A DNA stretch of 64,000 bases, taken from Phoma sp. XZ068 (Eukaryota; Ascomycota; Dothideomycetes; Pleosporales; Didymellaceae). Shown here one piece after another: positions 1 to 11,175 of this stretch. How positions within the stretch are numbered: position 1 is the first letter of the stretch; each line of letters starts with the position of its first letter. The position numbers and the translations under genes are program-made. The stretch is from NCBI GenBank assembly GCA_004835665.1, contig RBKR01000017.1:930001-994000 (forward strand). The letters are read 5' to 3'. The notes beneath the pieces are model-generated. The model saw only the letters and a program-made list of their open reading frames with translations. It did not search any database and had not been told where the DNA came from.

Positions 1-1
1 A

Positions 2-151
2 AGCGATTCGGATGGAGATGAGGCAGGGGTAGCGCCGGGAACGGTGTATCGGCTCACGAAGGGGCAGCTGCGGAAGCTCGAGGGCGGGATGGAGCAGTAC
101 GCTGAGCTGGCAGCACGCACGGCGGCGCGGCTGGGCAAGTCGGCGGGATGA
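2..151 (+). CDS. 3' end of an unidentified protein gene (partial)
   Basis: An open frame enters from the left edge and ends at TGA 149-151, giving 49 C-terminal residues. The tail is acidic at first (SDSDGDEAG) and then contains TVYRLTKGQLRKLEGGMEQ, which reads as an amphipathic helix, followed by an Ala-rich basic end. The codons are GC-rich like the next gene. I do not recognise the family from this fragment and the start lies outside the window. It could be a last exon rather than the end of a long one. Confidence 0.5.
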   Translation, partial: SDSDGDEAGVAPGTVYRLTKGQLRKLEGGMEQYAELAARTAARLGKSAG

Positions 152-579
152 AGGGTACATAGTTCCGAAACGATAGGTGGTGATGAGTTGTTGGTGGTCG
201 TCTCCGGCGTGCTGTGTTCCTGACAGGCTCAAGCGTCGGCTCCTTTAGCGCTCCCGCGGGGCTGCACAGATGACTTCGCGGCGCGGGCGCGCAAATCGCA
301 GGGGATGGAGCTCTGGACGGCGGGACCAGCTCTCTCAGGACTTAGGGGCTGCAATTTGGTGCCAAGCAAACGAACAATCTCGTCCAACGCGTCGCTCCTT
401 TCGCGGTGGAGCTGCCATTGTCTTTCCATCTGTACACATTGTTTACCTTTTCTTGTTTATCTGTTTACGTCGCGGAAGCGATGCGGTAGGGCCCAGAGCA
501 CAGCATATGCAGGGCGCGCTTGAAACAAGGCAAGCTCCAACTGAAGCGTGGGGACCCTGAATGCGTTTGGACTGGCACC
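152..579. other. Intergenic region, promoter of the next gene
   Basis: About 430 bp lie between the tail of the first gene and the ATG at 580. Open frames here are short and overlap on both strands without family resemblance. I see no clear TATA box or RNA gene. Confidence 0.4.
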
Positions 580-2620
580 ATGGGCGACACTGACATTGGC
601 ACCCCACGCTCGACGGCCGACCCTCCGCTGCTGAAGGCGGCCAAGGACAAGAACTGCCCGTTCTGCGGGCAGGCGTTCACGTCGAGCTCGCTGGGACGCC
701 ACCTCGACCTGTACATCCGACCAAAGAACCCCAAGGCGGCCGATGGCATCCACATTGTCGACGAGATCAGGAAGCTGCGTGGCGGGATTACGAGGCGGCA
801 GGCCAAGGGCAGCATCTCGAAGAAGGGGGACGACAGCGGCGAGTGCACGCCGGCGACGAACAAGCACAGCGTGGCCAGCGAAGGGTCGTCGACGCTGGTG
901 CAGAGCCCCGAGGACGAGGACGAGGGGCTGGGCATCGACATGGGCAAGACGCGGGGGCAGTTCAAGGACGTGAGCTGGGGCAGTAGTAACCGGCAGCTGT
1001 CGCAGCGGCTGGGGACACGAGCCCCGGAGACGCGGCGCGATGCTTCGCGGCAGCTGCGCAAGCACGAGCTGGACCAGCGGCAGCGCAGCGGCGACGACAT
1101 GGAGACGGCCAAGGCGGCCGAGCTGGCGCTGAGGGAGCTGCTGAAGAGCGTGCGCGAGGCCAAGTGAGTGACGTCCCTTGCTGGACCCTGTATCCACGCC
1201 GGTGCTAACCCCCCGCAGCGTCAAGGCGACGGGCTGCGGCCTCTTCGACTTCGACCCCTACACGCTCAACTTCCCCTCGCTGTGCCTGCACATCCTGCCC
1301 GCGCCCTCGACCCTCTTCGCCTCGCAGCCCTTCCCCACCGCCGAGTCGTGGTCCATCGCACCGCCCGGCCAGAAGCAGCTCGAGGCCCTCAACCGCTGCG
1401 TGCGCGAGCGCCTGCTTGCCCACCAGCGCCAGCGCCAGATCAACCAGGTCTACCCCGCCGGCGGCCCGTCGAACCCCGCGTCCGCAGCCACCTCGCCGCT
1501 GCCCACCCCGCCGCTGTTCGACCCCGACCCGCAGAAGCTCTTCAACCACATCGCCGACGCCTACAACCACTGGACCCACCAGTCGGACAAGACCCGCCAG
1601 GAGCACTGGCAGCTGGAGATTCTCCGCTGCTATGCGCGTGCGAACGACGCGCGCAGGGAGACGGACGTGCAGCTGGAGAATGCGCGCAGGGAGATTGAGT
1701 ACCTGAAGGCGAACAGGTGGACATCGGGCGCCCCCGATGTCTCGCCTGTCACCATCACCATGGGCGCCGAGACGGCGAAGGAGCTGGGCAAGCAGGGCAT
1801 GGACTTCCGCAACTGGGACTTTGACCGCCTGATCGACAAGTGGCGGGCTGTTGTGCGCGAGACCCGGTCTGCAGCCTCCGGCATGGCCGCGCAGAAGCAG
1901 CTGCCAGACTCGCGAAGCTGCTCCATGGCCAGTCTGCCTCCCCAGCCCTTCGCTGCCGTGAGGCCCGGCCAGAGCAGTCCTGTGAAGATGGACACCGGCA
2001 TGCCCTTCTCCGCACCAGCGACGGTGAACGGCGAGAGCGACCAGGTCGATGCCGAGGGCGACGACGATGATGAGGAGCTCGACCTCGATTCCAGCGCCCT
2101 CGACGACGACGCCAAGTACCAACAACACCCCCCGCCGCTCTCCATGCAGCAACACCACAGCCTGCCGGTGCAGCCCACCCCCATACACCCCTCACAGCAG
2201 CTCCACTCGCACATGCAAGCCCCCATGCACGTCACCCAGGCCCAAGCCCAAGCCTCCATACAGGCCCACGCCCACGCCCAAGTACAAGCGCAGGCCCACG
2301 CCCAAGCCCAAGCATGGGCCGCAGCCCGCCAGCACATGAACCAGTCGCGCAACCAAAACTACAGCCCCCACCACCCACAACAAATATCCCCACACCCCCA
2401 ACACACCCAGCACATGGGCTCCGCCGCCAACAGCCGCCGCCCGTCCGTCGTCATGATGGACCCGCACGTCATGAACACCGGCGGCATGGCCAACCCCATG
2501 GGCATGCCAACCGGCATGGAAGGCATCGAGAACCACCCCGACCAATACCTCCGCATGGACATTGGTCACATGGCCAGCTTCGTCGGCTCCAACGACGGCG
2601 GCGTATCCATGGGCTCGTAG
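580..2620 (+). CDS. Conserved fungal protein with CxxC...H motif and Gln/Ala/His-rich tail
   Basis: Two exons, 580-1163 and 1219-2620, join across a 55-bp GT..AG intron with a GCTAAC branch site to give 661 residues. The ATG at 580 has a strong context (caccATGg); the longer open frame begins with a non-ATG codon. Near the N-terminus CPFCGQAFTSSSLGRHLDLYI carries two Cys and two His spaced like a small zinc-binding fold; metal binding is inferred. An acidic, helical middle region follows, then a second globular segment beginning VKATGCGLFDFDPYTLNF. The last third is low complexity: an acidic Asp/Glu run, then alternating Gln-Ala/His-Ala repeats, then a Met-rich end. It looks nuclear or regulatory, but I do not know a function. 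Confidence 0.75.
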
Positions 2621-3479
2621 TCCTCCGGTTCTTTCCAACGGCCATCCGCTGTCGTCGTATGAACGACATGTGGGTGGCGCAGTTTTCATCACGCATGGCG
2701 CACTAGCGTCTGTGTCTGCTTACTCGACTCAACTTTTACCTTTCTTTGGATACTTATACCCATATACCCAGCTTTGCATTGCATTGCATTGTATTGCATA
2801 GCATTCACTTATCTTTTCGGCGTGTGTATCGACATACCTACCTATTTATCTACCTAACTATCGACATACCTGCCTATCTATGTACAGATAACTAATTTTT
2901 ATTTTTTACTACTACTACTATCCTCCAATTTGTTCTTTTCCTTCGACTCTTTGTGTTTCATTTGTTTCGACTGTTTCGACTGTTTTTTTTTTTTTTTTTT
3001 GGTAAGGCTTGATCTCTCATAACTATACCCCCCGCCCCCGCGGCGCCTTTCCCTTCCGTAGACTCTTAGGACCTTCGTTGGATATCCCTTTTCTTTTCTT
3101 TTCTTCTTCTTTTCTTTTTAAAAAATTTACTTTGTTTGGGGGGGTTTTGTGCTGCGTATGGTATGGCTATGGCTAGGGTGTTTGAGTGGCGAGGACTGAG
3201 GATTGGTGGTGAGGTGTTGGACTTGTAGCCGTCTGTGCTATATAGTAGGAGCGGGGATTTCCTTTGTAACAACAACAACACGACACGGCGGGCGTGTCTT
3301 GAAGAAAAGAAAGACGTTTGGTCAATTTATATATCAATTATGCGAAATAGACAGTAAGCAAGCAAGCAAGCAAGTAAGCGAAGTGGTGAAATAGTGCTCA
3401 TACCTACATTCATGCGTCCACTTGTTCGTATGCATTCATGTCGTGTAATCGCCGGTCAGGTCGTACGGTAGCCATCGTC
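2621..3479. other. 3' flank with simple-sequence tracts
   Basis: The 3' side of the preceding gene contains T-rich tracts, CATTG and CTAC-type microsatellite runs, a long poly-T near 2985-3000 and an AAGC run near 3355-3375. No coding frame is credible. It probably holds the 3' UTR and polyadenylation region, with nothing further recognised. Confidence 0.4.
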
Positions 3480-6065
3480 GTCTCCGATCAAACAAACAAA
3501 TCTCCCAGTCTCTGTACACTTTAACATTACCCGTCATGCTTATATATTATAAGATTGAAGTTGATAGTGAGAGCGGGCGTGATGTCATGCATGAAATCAT
3601 GAAACTCTGCAGGGAATACCTTGTCTGTCACTTCTGAGCGCCGAGGTATCCTGGTATCGCATCCCCCGCGGTTGGCACTGCTGTACGTTATCTTGTTACC
3701 CTAGATAGGGGATTAATTGTAGTTTGTTGATGCGGAACTTGTAGTTGTAGTGTTGGGGGTTGTGCAGGGGGTGATAATTATTATCAAACATTGTCTCTAG
3801 ACCAATCTCTCTGTTTTTGTACAGTCTTGTCTGTGCTACTCCGCCATACTCCCCCTTATTCTCGACCGTAAGGACAAGATTGATGGCGAGGACGAGTGAT
3901 GTCGTATTATGCATTTCCTTGTGCATGAAATGCCTATCACTGACGTGCAGGGACACGCTTGCTTGTCATACGAGATGTGTGGATCTCCTGACGTATATCA
4001 GGATGTACGTACGCTGTTATTACCTTTTCTGCATCAATCTGGAGAGGTTCAATATGAGGGGCATAGATTCTGTTATGCTATTCTTATGGTCTCGGTCGCC
4101 TGCTGTATAGGCTTTGTACTGCTATTAGTAATTCCTTATTATTACTACTATTATCGTTCTCACTATATTATTGTTATCTCTGAATGAATAAATCTCCGAG
4201 TCTTTACAGATTAACAATTGTATATTGCCCTGTTGTGCTTTATGTTGCTGAGAGTGATGTCTTATTCATGAAACTCCCGTCCGCGAAGTGCACAGGGACA
4301 GGCAGGGACACGCCTGTCTGTCAATCCGCGATCTGTCGGATGTACTAGATTATACCAACAATTTCTTTCGCGATTATCACTTACTTGCATCAATCTGACG
4401 AAGTTCAATACGAGACAGGTTTCTGTTATCGCATTCTTGCGATTTCTGTCTCTGTCCTCGTACCGCAATGTCTACCACCGTTACTGATTGCATTACGAGT
4501 CTTATTATTATCGTCATATCTACCAACAAATAGATCTCTCAGGCTCTATAAAATCTACTATTTTGATATTACTTCACATCATCATACCCGTCCATCACAC
4601 TTCGTGTCTTAGTAATAGTGAGCGTGAGGTCATGTAGATGAAACTCCCGTCGCCATTATACAGGGATATACGCACCTGTTAACTCTTGAACTCCTGTTCT
4701 CCCGATGTCTTGTATGCTAGCATCCCATCTGCCTAATACAAGGGAATCCTTGCCCCAAGGCAATCTTTGCTTTGTATATCGGTGTCATCCTAGACAATAC
4801 AGGCGACTGCGTTATTTTTCAATGCGGTTCTTGCAATCTCGGTCTCGGATACCGCAATGGTACTGTCCCCTTCGCTATCATCGTTATTGTTAGCTTCATC
4901 GCCATCGTCAGCTTCATCATCGTCACTGCTATCATCGTTGTCATCTCCATCGTCCGTTATCTATAAACAAACATGTCAATCTTTATAGAGTCCAACAGTC
5001 TAATATTAACCTGCATGTTCTATTATGCTCATGCATTGCGTATACCTGATGACAATGGTGAGCATGATGACACATCATATAGACAAAACTCCGACACTTC
5101 CACGCAGGGACACGCCTGCCTGTCACATCCGACTCCCGATCTGTACATGGCTAGATCTCCCGATAGACTTGGTATACTAGCATCCCATAGCATCTCATCC
5201 CTTCTCCCACGCGGCCGCTGCATGTAATAACCTGGAGGGAGAGAGAAGATTGCGTCACTGACATGATTGCTATTCATTGTTTTAATCTTGGTGGCCTATG
5301 TGCTGGATAAAAGTACCAGTATTGCTAGACACTCATTATCAGCTCCAATGTGGTTATCTCTGATGCAGACGGACCACCTAGTCTTTACACGATTGAAATG
5401 TTTGATCTTACCCGTTACGTCTCCCATTATACTACCGACTGCCGATTGATGAGTGATGTAATGCAGATGAAATACAGCAGGGACATTCCCGCCTGTCACC
5501 AGATCTCCTGATCTCTAGATCTCCCGGGACGAGGATGCATCGTGCACTAGCATCCTATCACTCTGCCCTGCAATAAGTATGATCCTTCATGTATTATCCA
5601 TGTACGAGCGCGGGAGAATCAACCAGGAGGGGTATAGGTTCCGTTATCCTATTCTTTCCGCTTCGGTCTCTCGCATTGTACTGCAATATCCTTCACCACC
5701 AACCCATCATCATCAATTACCTTCAGCGTTACTGCCACCATCATCCTTATTTTCTCCGAATGAGCCTCCCAGTCTTCGCACGATTTAACAGTGTAATATT
5801 ACACTACGCCGTTATACTTCCCAATTGAGGGGGTGATGTCATGCATCATGAAACTCCCTTCACCCCACATGCAGGGACAAGCCCGCCTGTCACCTCCAGA
5901 GCTGCCGACATATTCTAGGACTCGCCTAGCACAATCCGAATCCTTACGTGTATTAGGCTAGAGGAATGTGTATCACACCATGCTATCACTGTTCTTTCAG
6001 CATTACTTCAATCTCCGAATCTTTGCGTGATAGCTGCTGTCTAACATCGGTCATTGAGGGCAGTG
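3480..6065. repeat. Degenerate tandem array, about 7 units of about 375 bp
   Basis: The same ordered blocks recur. Block (a) resembles CTGCATCAATCTGG...TTCTGTTAT...CGGTCTC. Block (b) is a variable ATT/ATC trinucleotide stretch. Block (c) resembles AATCTCCCAGTCTTTACA. Block (d) is GTGATGTCATGCATGAAACTCCC. Block (e) is a core like CAGGGACACGCCTGCCTGTCA. Block (f) is GATCTCCCGATC...CTAGCATCCCAT. The CAGGGA cores start near 3610, 3948, 4303, 4661, 5105, 5478 and 5872, so spacing is 338-444 bp. A partial eighth block (c) lies near 6010. Copies are diverged, with small indels, and none has a shared open frame. It may be a local satellite, a decayed repeat family or an array of noncoding RNA units; the sequence alone does not decide. 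Confidence 0.75.
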
Positions 6066-7956
6066 CCTACACGTATGTGTGCATTCGCATAATGCGTCCG
6101 GTGATTTGCACTTTTCACCTACTATACAAAATATCCATCACGAGCCTAAACGCAGCCCGCATGCGATGCAGTACCCACTCGTCAGGTACTTCCTAGACAG
6201 CCGTTGCGTTCGTATTCCTGACCGCTGTTACGCTGGAGAGACCTGACTACTCTGTACGATTGAGTCTGTGCGACAAGTCTGTGGCTGAGGCGCTACCACG
6301 CAACGACGTTGTGGTGGCTGTCGCTTTCGTTCACTGCGCTGTAGCTTCACCGCCCTGACGTCCATGAGGTGACGATATCGAAATACCATTCCGCCCAGCA
6401 CGATGAGAGATGCACTTGTCGCACAGTTTGATGATCTGGCTTCGTTGAGTGGTTACCGGCGTTAGATGGGTGGTTGTCGCGGTGATGTGTGGGGATATGG
6501 TAGTGTGAAGGTCGAGATTAGCATCTTCATGCGTGGTAGTGGTGTAATTGAACGTCACGATTGGTACCTACAGACCAAGATAATCGACTCACCTCTAACA
6601 ATCCCTGATGAACTTGAGCTCATCTTAATTACTAGACACGTTCCAAAGCCATACTCCAGCAACCGACAAAACTGCCCGTATGTCGTTGAGCCGTGTCGTC
6701 GCCGTCGTTGACCCACCACCAGCACACTGATCAGAGTAACATGTTCGGAACATGACCATCTCGCACAGCAATCAACACCCCCTCCAACCTTCCCGATCAG
6801 GCAATTTGCATTCCTCACTCCACAACAACAAACCCTGAACCCCGACCGCGCGGATATCCACCTAGACTTGCACACGTGGAAAATGCTACCTATTCAGTAT
6901 CCCTACAATCCAAATCCAAAGTTCTCGACCATCCAGCCAAAAGATATCATATTGCACCTTTCATCTTCAACCTCTTCTTTGATGGTTGATGGCTGAGAGT
7001 CAGGTGTGGCATCCAGCCTCGGCCCGGCAAAACCACGGGCACAGTAACCATGGTAGCTTCGGGCCCAGAACCGCGATCCCACTGGCTACGGTAGTTACTA
7101 GTACCTTTTCCAGAGGCCTTCTACGGTAGTTTTTGGCACGAATTTTGTGGTACTCGAATCCATTGGTAGAATTTAGGAATTTGAATTGGGAAGTTTTCTT
7201 CGAAAGAGGGAAATTTTGTTGTGTTTGAGATTCTGGTTGTGCGGTTTGCCATGCGACACATTCCAAAATTCCCTTCCCGAAGCCGTACCCGGTGGGGAGT
7301 TTGGTTTGGGTACCTACCTACTCAGGTACGATGGGATGGGACTGCTACGATGAGTAAAGACATCGCGCTCGAGCGCACCGGTCAGATTCGCGTGGTGCGC
7401 TGGTCAGCGTGGGTACGCTGGTCTACGCTTTGCTGCGCTGACGGCCGGCAACGACTCGTACTCGGCCGATGCCGGCGGGTGGGGAGAAGTGGGAATCGGT
7501 GGATCAGAACCTGCAAAGGGTCTTGGGTGTTTCGGGCCGAGCGACTACATCCAGCATGGCGGATTGTGTGCCAACAAACCTCTTCTTGGTGCCATGCTCA
7601 CTTGCTGCTCCTTCGCGCGGCAGTGGTGTTGTTTGTTTCAATCCCTTGAGTCTGGATGGCGTGCCCTGTTTCGCGTGCCGGTTTCTACGCGGTTTCGAGT
7701 AATGTGAGCGGTGCGCGGTGCGCGGGCAGCCCAGGCGCAATACCATGTGCAATTAGGGTGTGGTCTGGGTGTTGCTGGTGAGGGAAGTGATTTGCGTGTA
7801 TGAGTGCACGTGTGACGCTTTGGGCAGACGAGGCTCTGTTGCGGAAGGATTGGTGGGGAGGAGGAATTGCAAGCCTTGCTGAAGGAAATGAGATGGGATG
7901 GATGGGGAAGGTGGGCGGGCGCTTAACAACCGCTGCTATTGAACATGTATCGTGAG
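6066..7956. other. Intergenic, nothing recognised
   Basis: About 1.9 kb of mixed composition with only short unrelated open frames. It has no transposase-like, RNA-gene or repeat signature that I could support. Confidence 0.4.
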
Positions 7957-8061
7957 TATTTCGTTTGAGGATGAGTGTCATTTCGTTTGAGTATTGATTG
8001 TCATTTCGTGTGGGTTGAATTTTATTTCGCGTGGGTTGAATGCCATTTCGTGTTGGTTGAA
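7957..8061. repeat. 21-bp minisatellite, 5 units
   Basis: Five consecutive 21-bp units start at 7957, 7978, 7999, 8020 and 8041. The shared core is ATTTCG followed by TGGGTTGAA or a close variant. The period is exact although the units differ at several bases. It lies in a noncoding stretch downstream of the GPI-protein gene. Confidence 0.8.
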
Positions 8062-8710
8062 TGTCACGATGCGAAAGGGGCAATATTGTAAGGCGAACAT
8101 CTTCATTTTCTCCTACGACCAAGTGGGTTGTCGCGCTCCGTAACAGCGCTCGCTAGTCATCGCTCGCTCGTCTATCCTGCCTCCACCGTCTCAAATCAAC
8201 AAATTCCGCCAAGCAAAACAAAATGTAGTCCAAGTAGATACTGGAGAACAAAGGGGGTATTCCATCCGTAAGGGGTATCACCAAACTCCAGCTCCACCAG
8301 AGAAAAGCCGCGGTCAAATGACTGCGTGAAGTGAAGGAGGAACCTGCAAGCAGGCCATTTTCGACGCCTCCGATCTCGAAAAGAAACTCCGTGCATCTTT
8401 GTTGCGCGCGCAACATGAAGGGGGCTTGGTCTGACGACCATTGTGTAGAAGGAAAGTATATATAGGCCAAGACAAAGGACCAAGGGAATCGCACTTCGTC
8501 AATCGTTTCAAACAATGAGAATGTGATTACAATGGTTGTAGATAGTGGTGGCCCAAGTTGGGAACGTGTGTGCAACAGAAATGAATGTAAAGAGTAGGTC
8601 AAGTTGCTCAAAGAAGTGAAGGTCGTAACTCGTGAAAGCACTCAGCGTTGCCTGGCCAGCACTTGGAGTGTAGACAAAGCCAAGCGGGTTTAGCAGAGCA
8701 GATATGCTTC
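8062..8710. other. Intergenic / 3' flank of the GPI-protein gene
   Basis: This 650-bp stretch lies downstream of the minus-strand GPI-protein gene. An open frame on the minus strand (8153-8641) has no recognisable domain and most likely reflects chance. Confidence 0.35.
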
Positions 8711-9058
8711 TCACAGAGCAAGGTAGGCAGCGCCAGCGGCGAGCGCAGCGAGGAGCGCGTTGGCGCTCAGGCTGGAGGCGGCACCAGTGAACTCGGGGGC
8801 AGGCGACTTGGTTGCGCTGCCGGTGGGCTTGACGATGGTGCCGTTGGTGCCGTACGAGCCAGTGACGGAGGGGGCAACGTGAGCGGAAATGGTGCTGGTC
8901 TGGTTGGCAACCGAGCCGGAGGGAGTGCCGGACATGGTGACGGTGTTGACGCGGTAGACAGTCGAGGTGATGTAGACGGTGGTGTCGTAAGACTCAACAG
9001 CGAAGACGCCGGCGACGAGCGCGAAGAGGAAGACAATGACGGCCTGGAAGGAGCGCAT
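8711..9058 (-). CDS. Small GPI-anchored cell-wall-type protein
   Basis: A single exon of 115 residues. The start is the ATG at 9058; an upstream in-frame extension has a low-complexity sequence typical of a 5' UTR. Residues 1-20 (MRSFQAVIVFLFALVAGVFA) form a signal peptide. The mature part is short and rich in Thr, Ser and Val, beginning ESYDTTVYITSTVYRVNTVT, with two N-glycosylation sequons (NQT, NGT). The C-terminus has small residues (TGAASSLSAN) and then a hydrophobic tail ALLAALAAGAAYLAL, the usual layout of a GPI-attachment signal. This predicts a secreted protein transferred to the membrane or wall. TTVYITSTVYRV-like segments recur in fungal GPI-proteins of unknown role. No catalytic motif is present. 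Confidence 0.8.
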   Translation of the reverse strand: MRSFQAVIVFLFALVAGVFAVESYDTTVYITSTVYRVNTVTMSGTPSGSVANQTSTISAHVAPSVTGSYGTNGTIVKPTGSATKSPAPEFTGAASSLSANALLAALAAGAAYLAL

Positions 9059-11115
9059 GTTGGCTGATTTTGGTGGGTTTGGTGGTGTTTTTGATGTTAA
9101 TATCAATGAACGTGGAGTTCTGAAACTGTCTCGTGGACGTGTATGGTGTCTTGGCGAGTGTTGTTGTTGGGGGTTGCGCAAAAGGAGGATGCTGCAACAG
9201 GGATATGTATAGTCGTGAAAGACAGTGGGTTTGCTAGCAATGAGCGTGAGTGCAAGGCACGGCCTGACGGCAAAGTATAATATGTTTTGAGAGAGTGGAG
9301 CGTTTGAAGCAAAACGAAGGTGCGAGGACGAGCGCAAGTTAAAGGAAATTGCGACCCGCCCACGCCAGAAAGCTCATTTCACGCAGCGGCGCACGCTAAC
9401 GCAGACCAGGATGGCTCCACCCGGCCAAGCAAACACTGGCTGTACCTGACAAGGCCCCAGTCTAGCCCACCCGATCTGCCGCGGCGACGGGCGCACGGCA
9501 AATTCTCTGCACGCTGCACGCTGGAATCTTCCCGGCCCAACCTTGCGCTGCTCTTGCAGCGTGACCTCATCTCGCGCCTGGTCGGCGCCCATTCTGCGCA
9601 GTATCCAGGACAACGTTGGAATGCACCCGTTCGTCGCTGCCACACACGACCCTGCATCCCTACCTGTCAACGCTCTCATCCCCAGCTCTCACCCCAGGCG
9701 TTGCACCATGGCACTGTGCCCAGGCACTGAAACACGGCCTGGCAAAATGGCCTCAGACACGGCGGCGGCCACGACGTCGTCAACATCGTGGGACTGCGAC
9801 CCAAGCCCGTGACTCTCGCTCGACGTGGCATCGTGGAACGCTGTCCGTCGCGCTGCCTGGCTGTGTCTTCACAGCTGCAGGTACAGCCGCGGGCACGACA
9901 GCGCTGCGCCCAATCAGAGCGCGGTGCCTGAGATCCATGCGGCGATGAGCGGCAACCAACGTGGTTTTGCGCTGGTAGTCGTGCTTTTGTCTCAGCCACT
10001 CAGGTACGCTGGCTGATCTTCCTGCAATGGCCTCTCGTAACATCGACCCCAATCAGGCTTCCGGAGTAAGTTCAACTGGCCTGGCAGCAGCCACTTCCGT
10101 AATCAACTCGTGCGGACCAGGAAGCTGGAGGCAAGGACTCGGTCAAGTTGACTCTGCAGTTAACGTTGAGTTGTCGAGGCTTGCGGATGGCTTGCCGACC
10201 CCGCTGCTTTTCCATACTCCACCGCGGAAAATGCGCTGCTTTTTGCGGAGTCATACGGCCAGACCAAAGTACCTCAGGGCGGCACCACACCGGCGCCCAT
10301 GGGCTGTGCCCTGAGTGCGCTGCTCTATCGGCACTTTTCTCTACGCTCATTTACAGGTACTGCATCGCTATCGCGGCGCTGGACCACGACTTTGGAACGC
10401 GTACGCTCATAGTCATTCAGGTACACCAGGGTCTTACACAATACCCTACTCCACACGACCTTTCTCAACATTGCGCAGCATGCCCACCGTCGCCGACCCA
10501 AGCGAGAAACTTGCCAACAGTCAAGCCAACAGGCAAGCCAACAGTCTATCCAACATGCGCTAGTCTTTGCGCTCGGCCTGCGATTGGCACGCCGCTCTAC
10601 ACTTGAAGGCCCTTACCGTGACCTCTCTGCAGTAGTCCCACTCGCCAGCAACGTGGAAGCAGTAGAAAACCACAGAAGGCTCCGGTCAGACTAGACCATC
10701 GGAGCCCGCAAACTCTGCACTGACGTGGAAAGTTGACCGCCATAGTCTCCGCAAGGAAGCCCTCGGCACGAGCAAGACAAGATCTCTGCAGCTCGCCCGC
10801 TGATTGGCTCTCTCTCACGCCTGTGAAGGCCCTTACCGTGCTTCTCCCGCTCCCGCCCTCACATCGGTGAACCACGCGCGCACGCGCAGTGGCAAGCAAG
10901 GTATCAAAAATTCCCCGCGTGTGCGGTCCTTCAAAGCTTGCAAAAAGTTTGAGGCCGCCGGTGGAGAAGGTGTGCGTAGAGTCAACGGGTGCAGCAGTTG
11001 GGGCGAGTGCGAGACTTGGCCGTGATTCTCCCGCAGTAGCGTACGCTGTTCAACAATTTTGGCGGGGAGTCAGAGGCCTGACAGCACATGATGGGCGCGG
11101 TGAGCAGTGATGGCC
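9059..11115. other. Long intergenic region, GC-rich, with weak internal repeats
   Basis: The promoter side of the GPI gene runs into about 2 kb of relatively GC-rich sequence with many short overlapping open frames on both strands and no family resemblance. A 17-bp exact direct repeat (TGAAGGCCCTTACCGTG) occurs at 10604 and 10824, inside longer weakly similar segments. I see no gene I can support. Confidence 0.35.
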
Positions 11116-11175
11116 ACGAATGAGTGGACGAATAAGCAGTCGAATGAAACAGCGAATGAGAAAACGAATGACAAG
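11116..11175. repeat. 12-bp minisatellite, 5 units
   Basis: Five consecutive 12-bp units start at 11116, 11128, 11140, 11152 and 11164. Each contains CGAATGA or CGAATAA at the same place with variable flanking bases. The period is exact and the location is noncoding. Confidence 0.75.

Noticed and set aside
457..1224. Long minus-strand open frame (255 aa)
   Set aside because: It is antisense to the spliced plus-strand gene, has a composition reflecting the GC-rich coding strand, and has no domain.
1205..2352. Long minus-strand open frames over the second exon (up to 327 aa)
   Set aside because: Antisense shadows of Gln/Ala/His-rich coding sequence; the Val/Leu/Gly-rich translation is an artefact.
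3480..6065. CRISPR-like or transposon interpretation of the tandem array
   Set aside because: Units are far too long and diverged for CRISPR, no spacers of constant length, and no transposase or terminal repeats are seen.
8153..8641. 162-aa minus-strand open frame
   Set aside because: No recognisable family, no supportive context; lies in the 3' flank of the GPI-protein gene.
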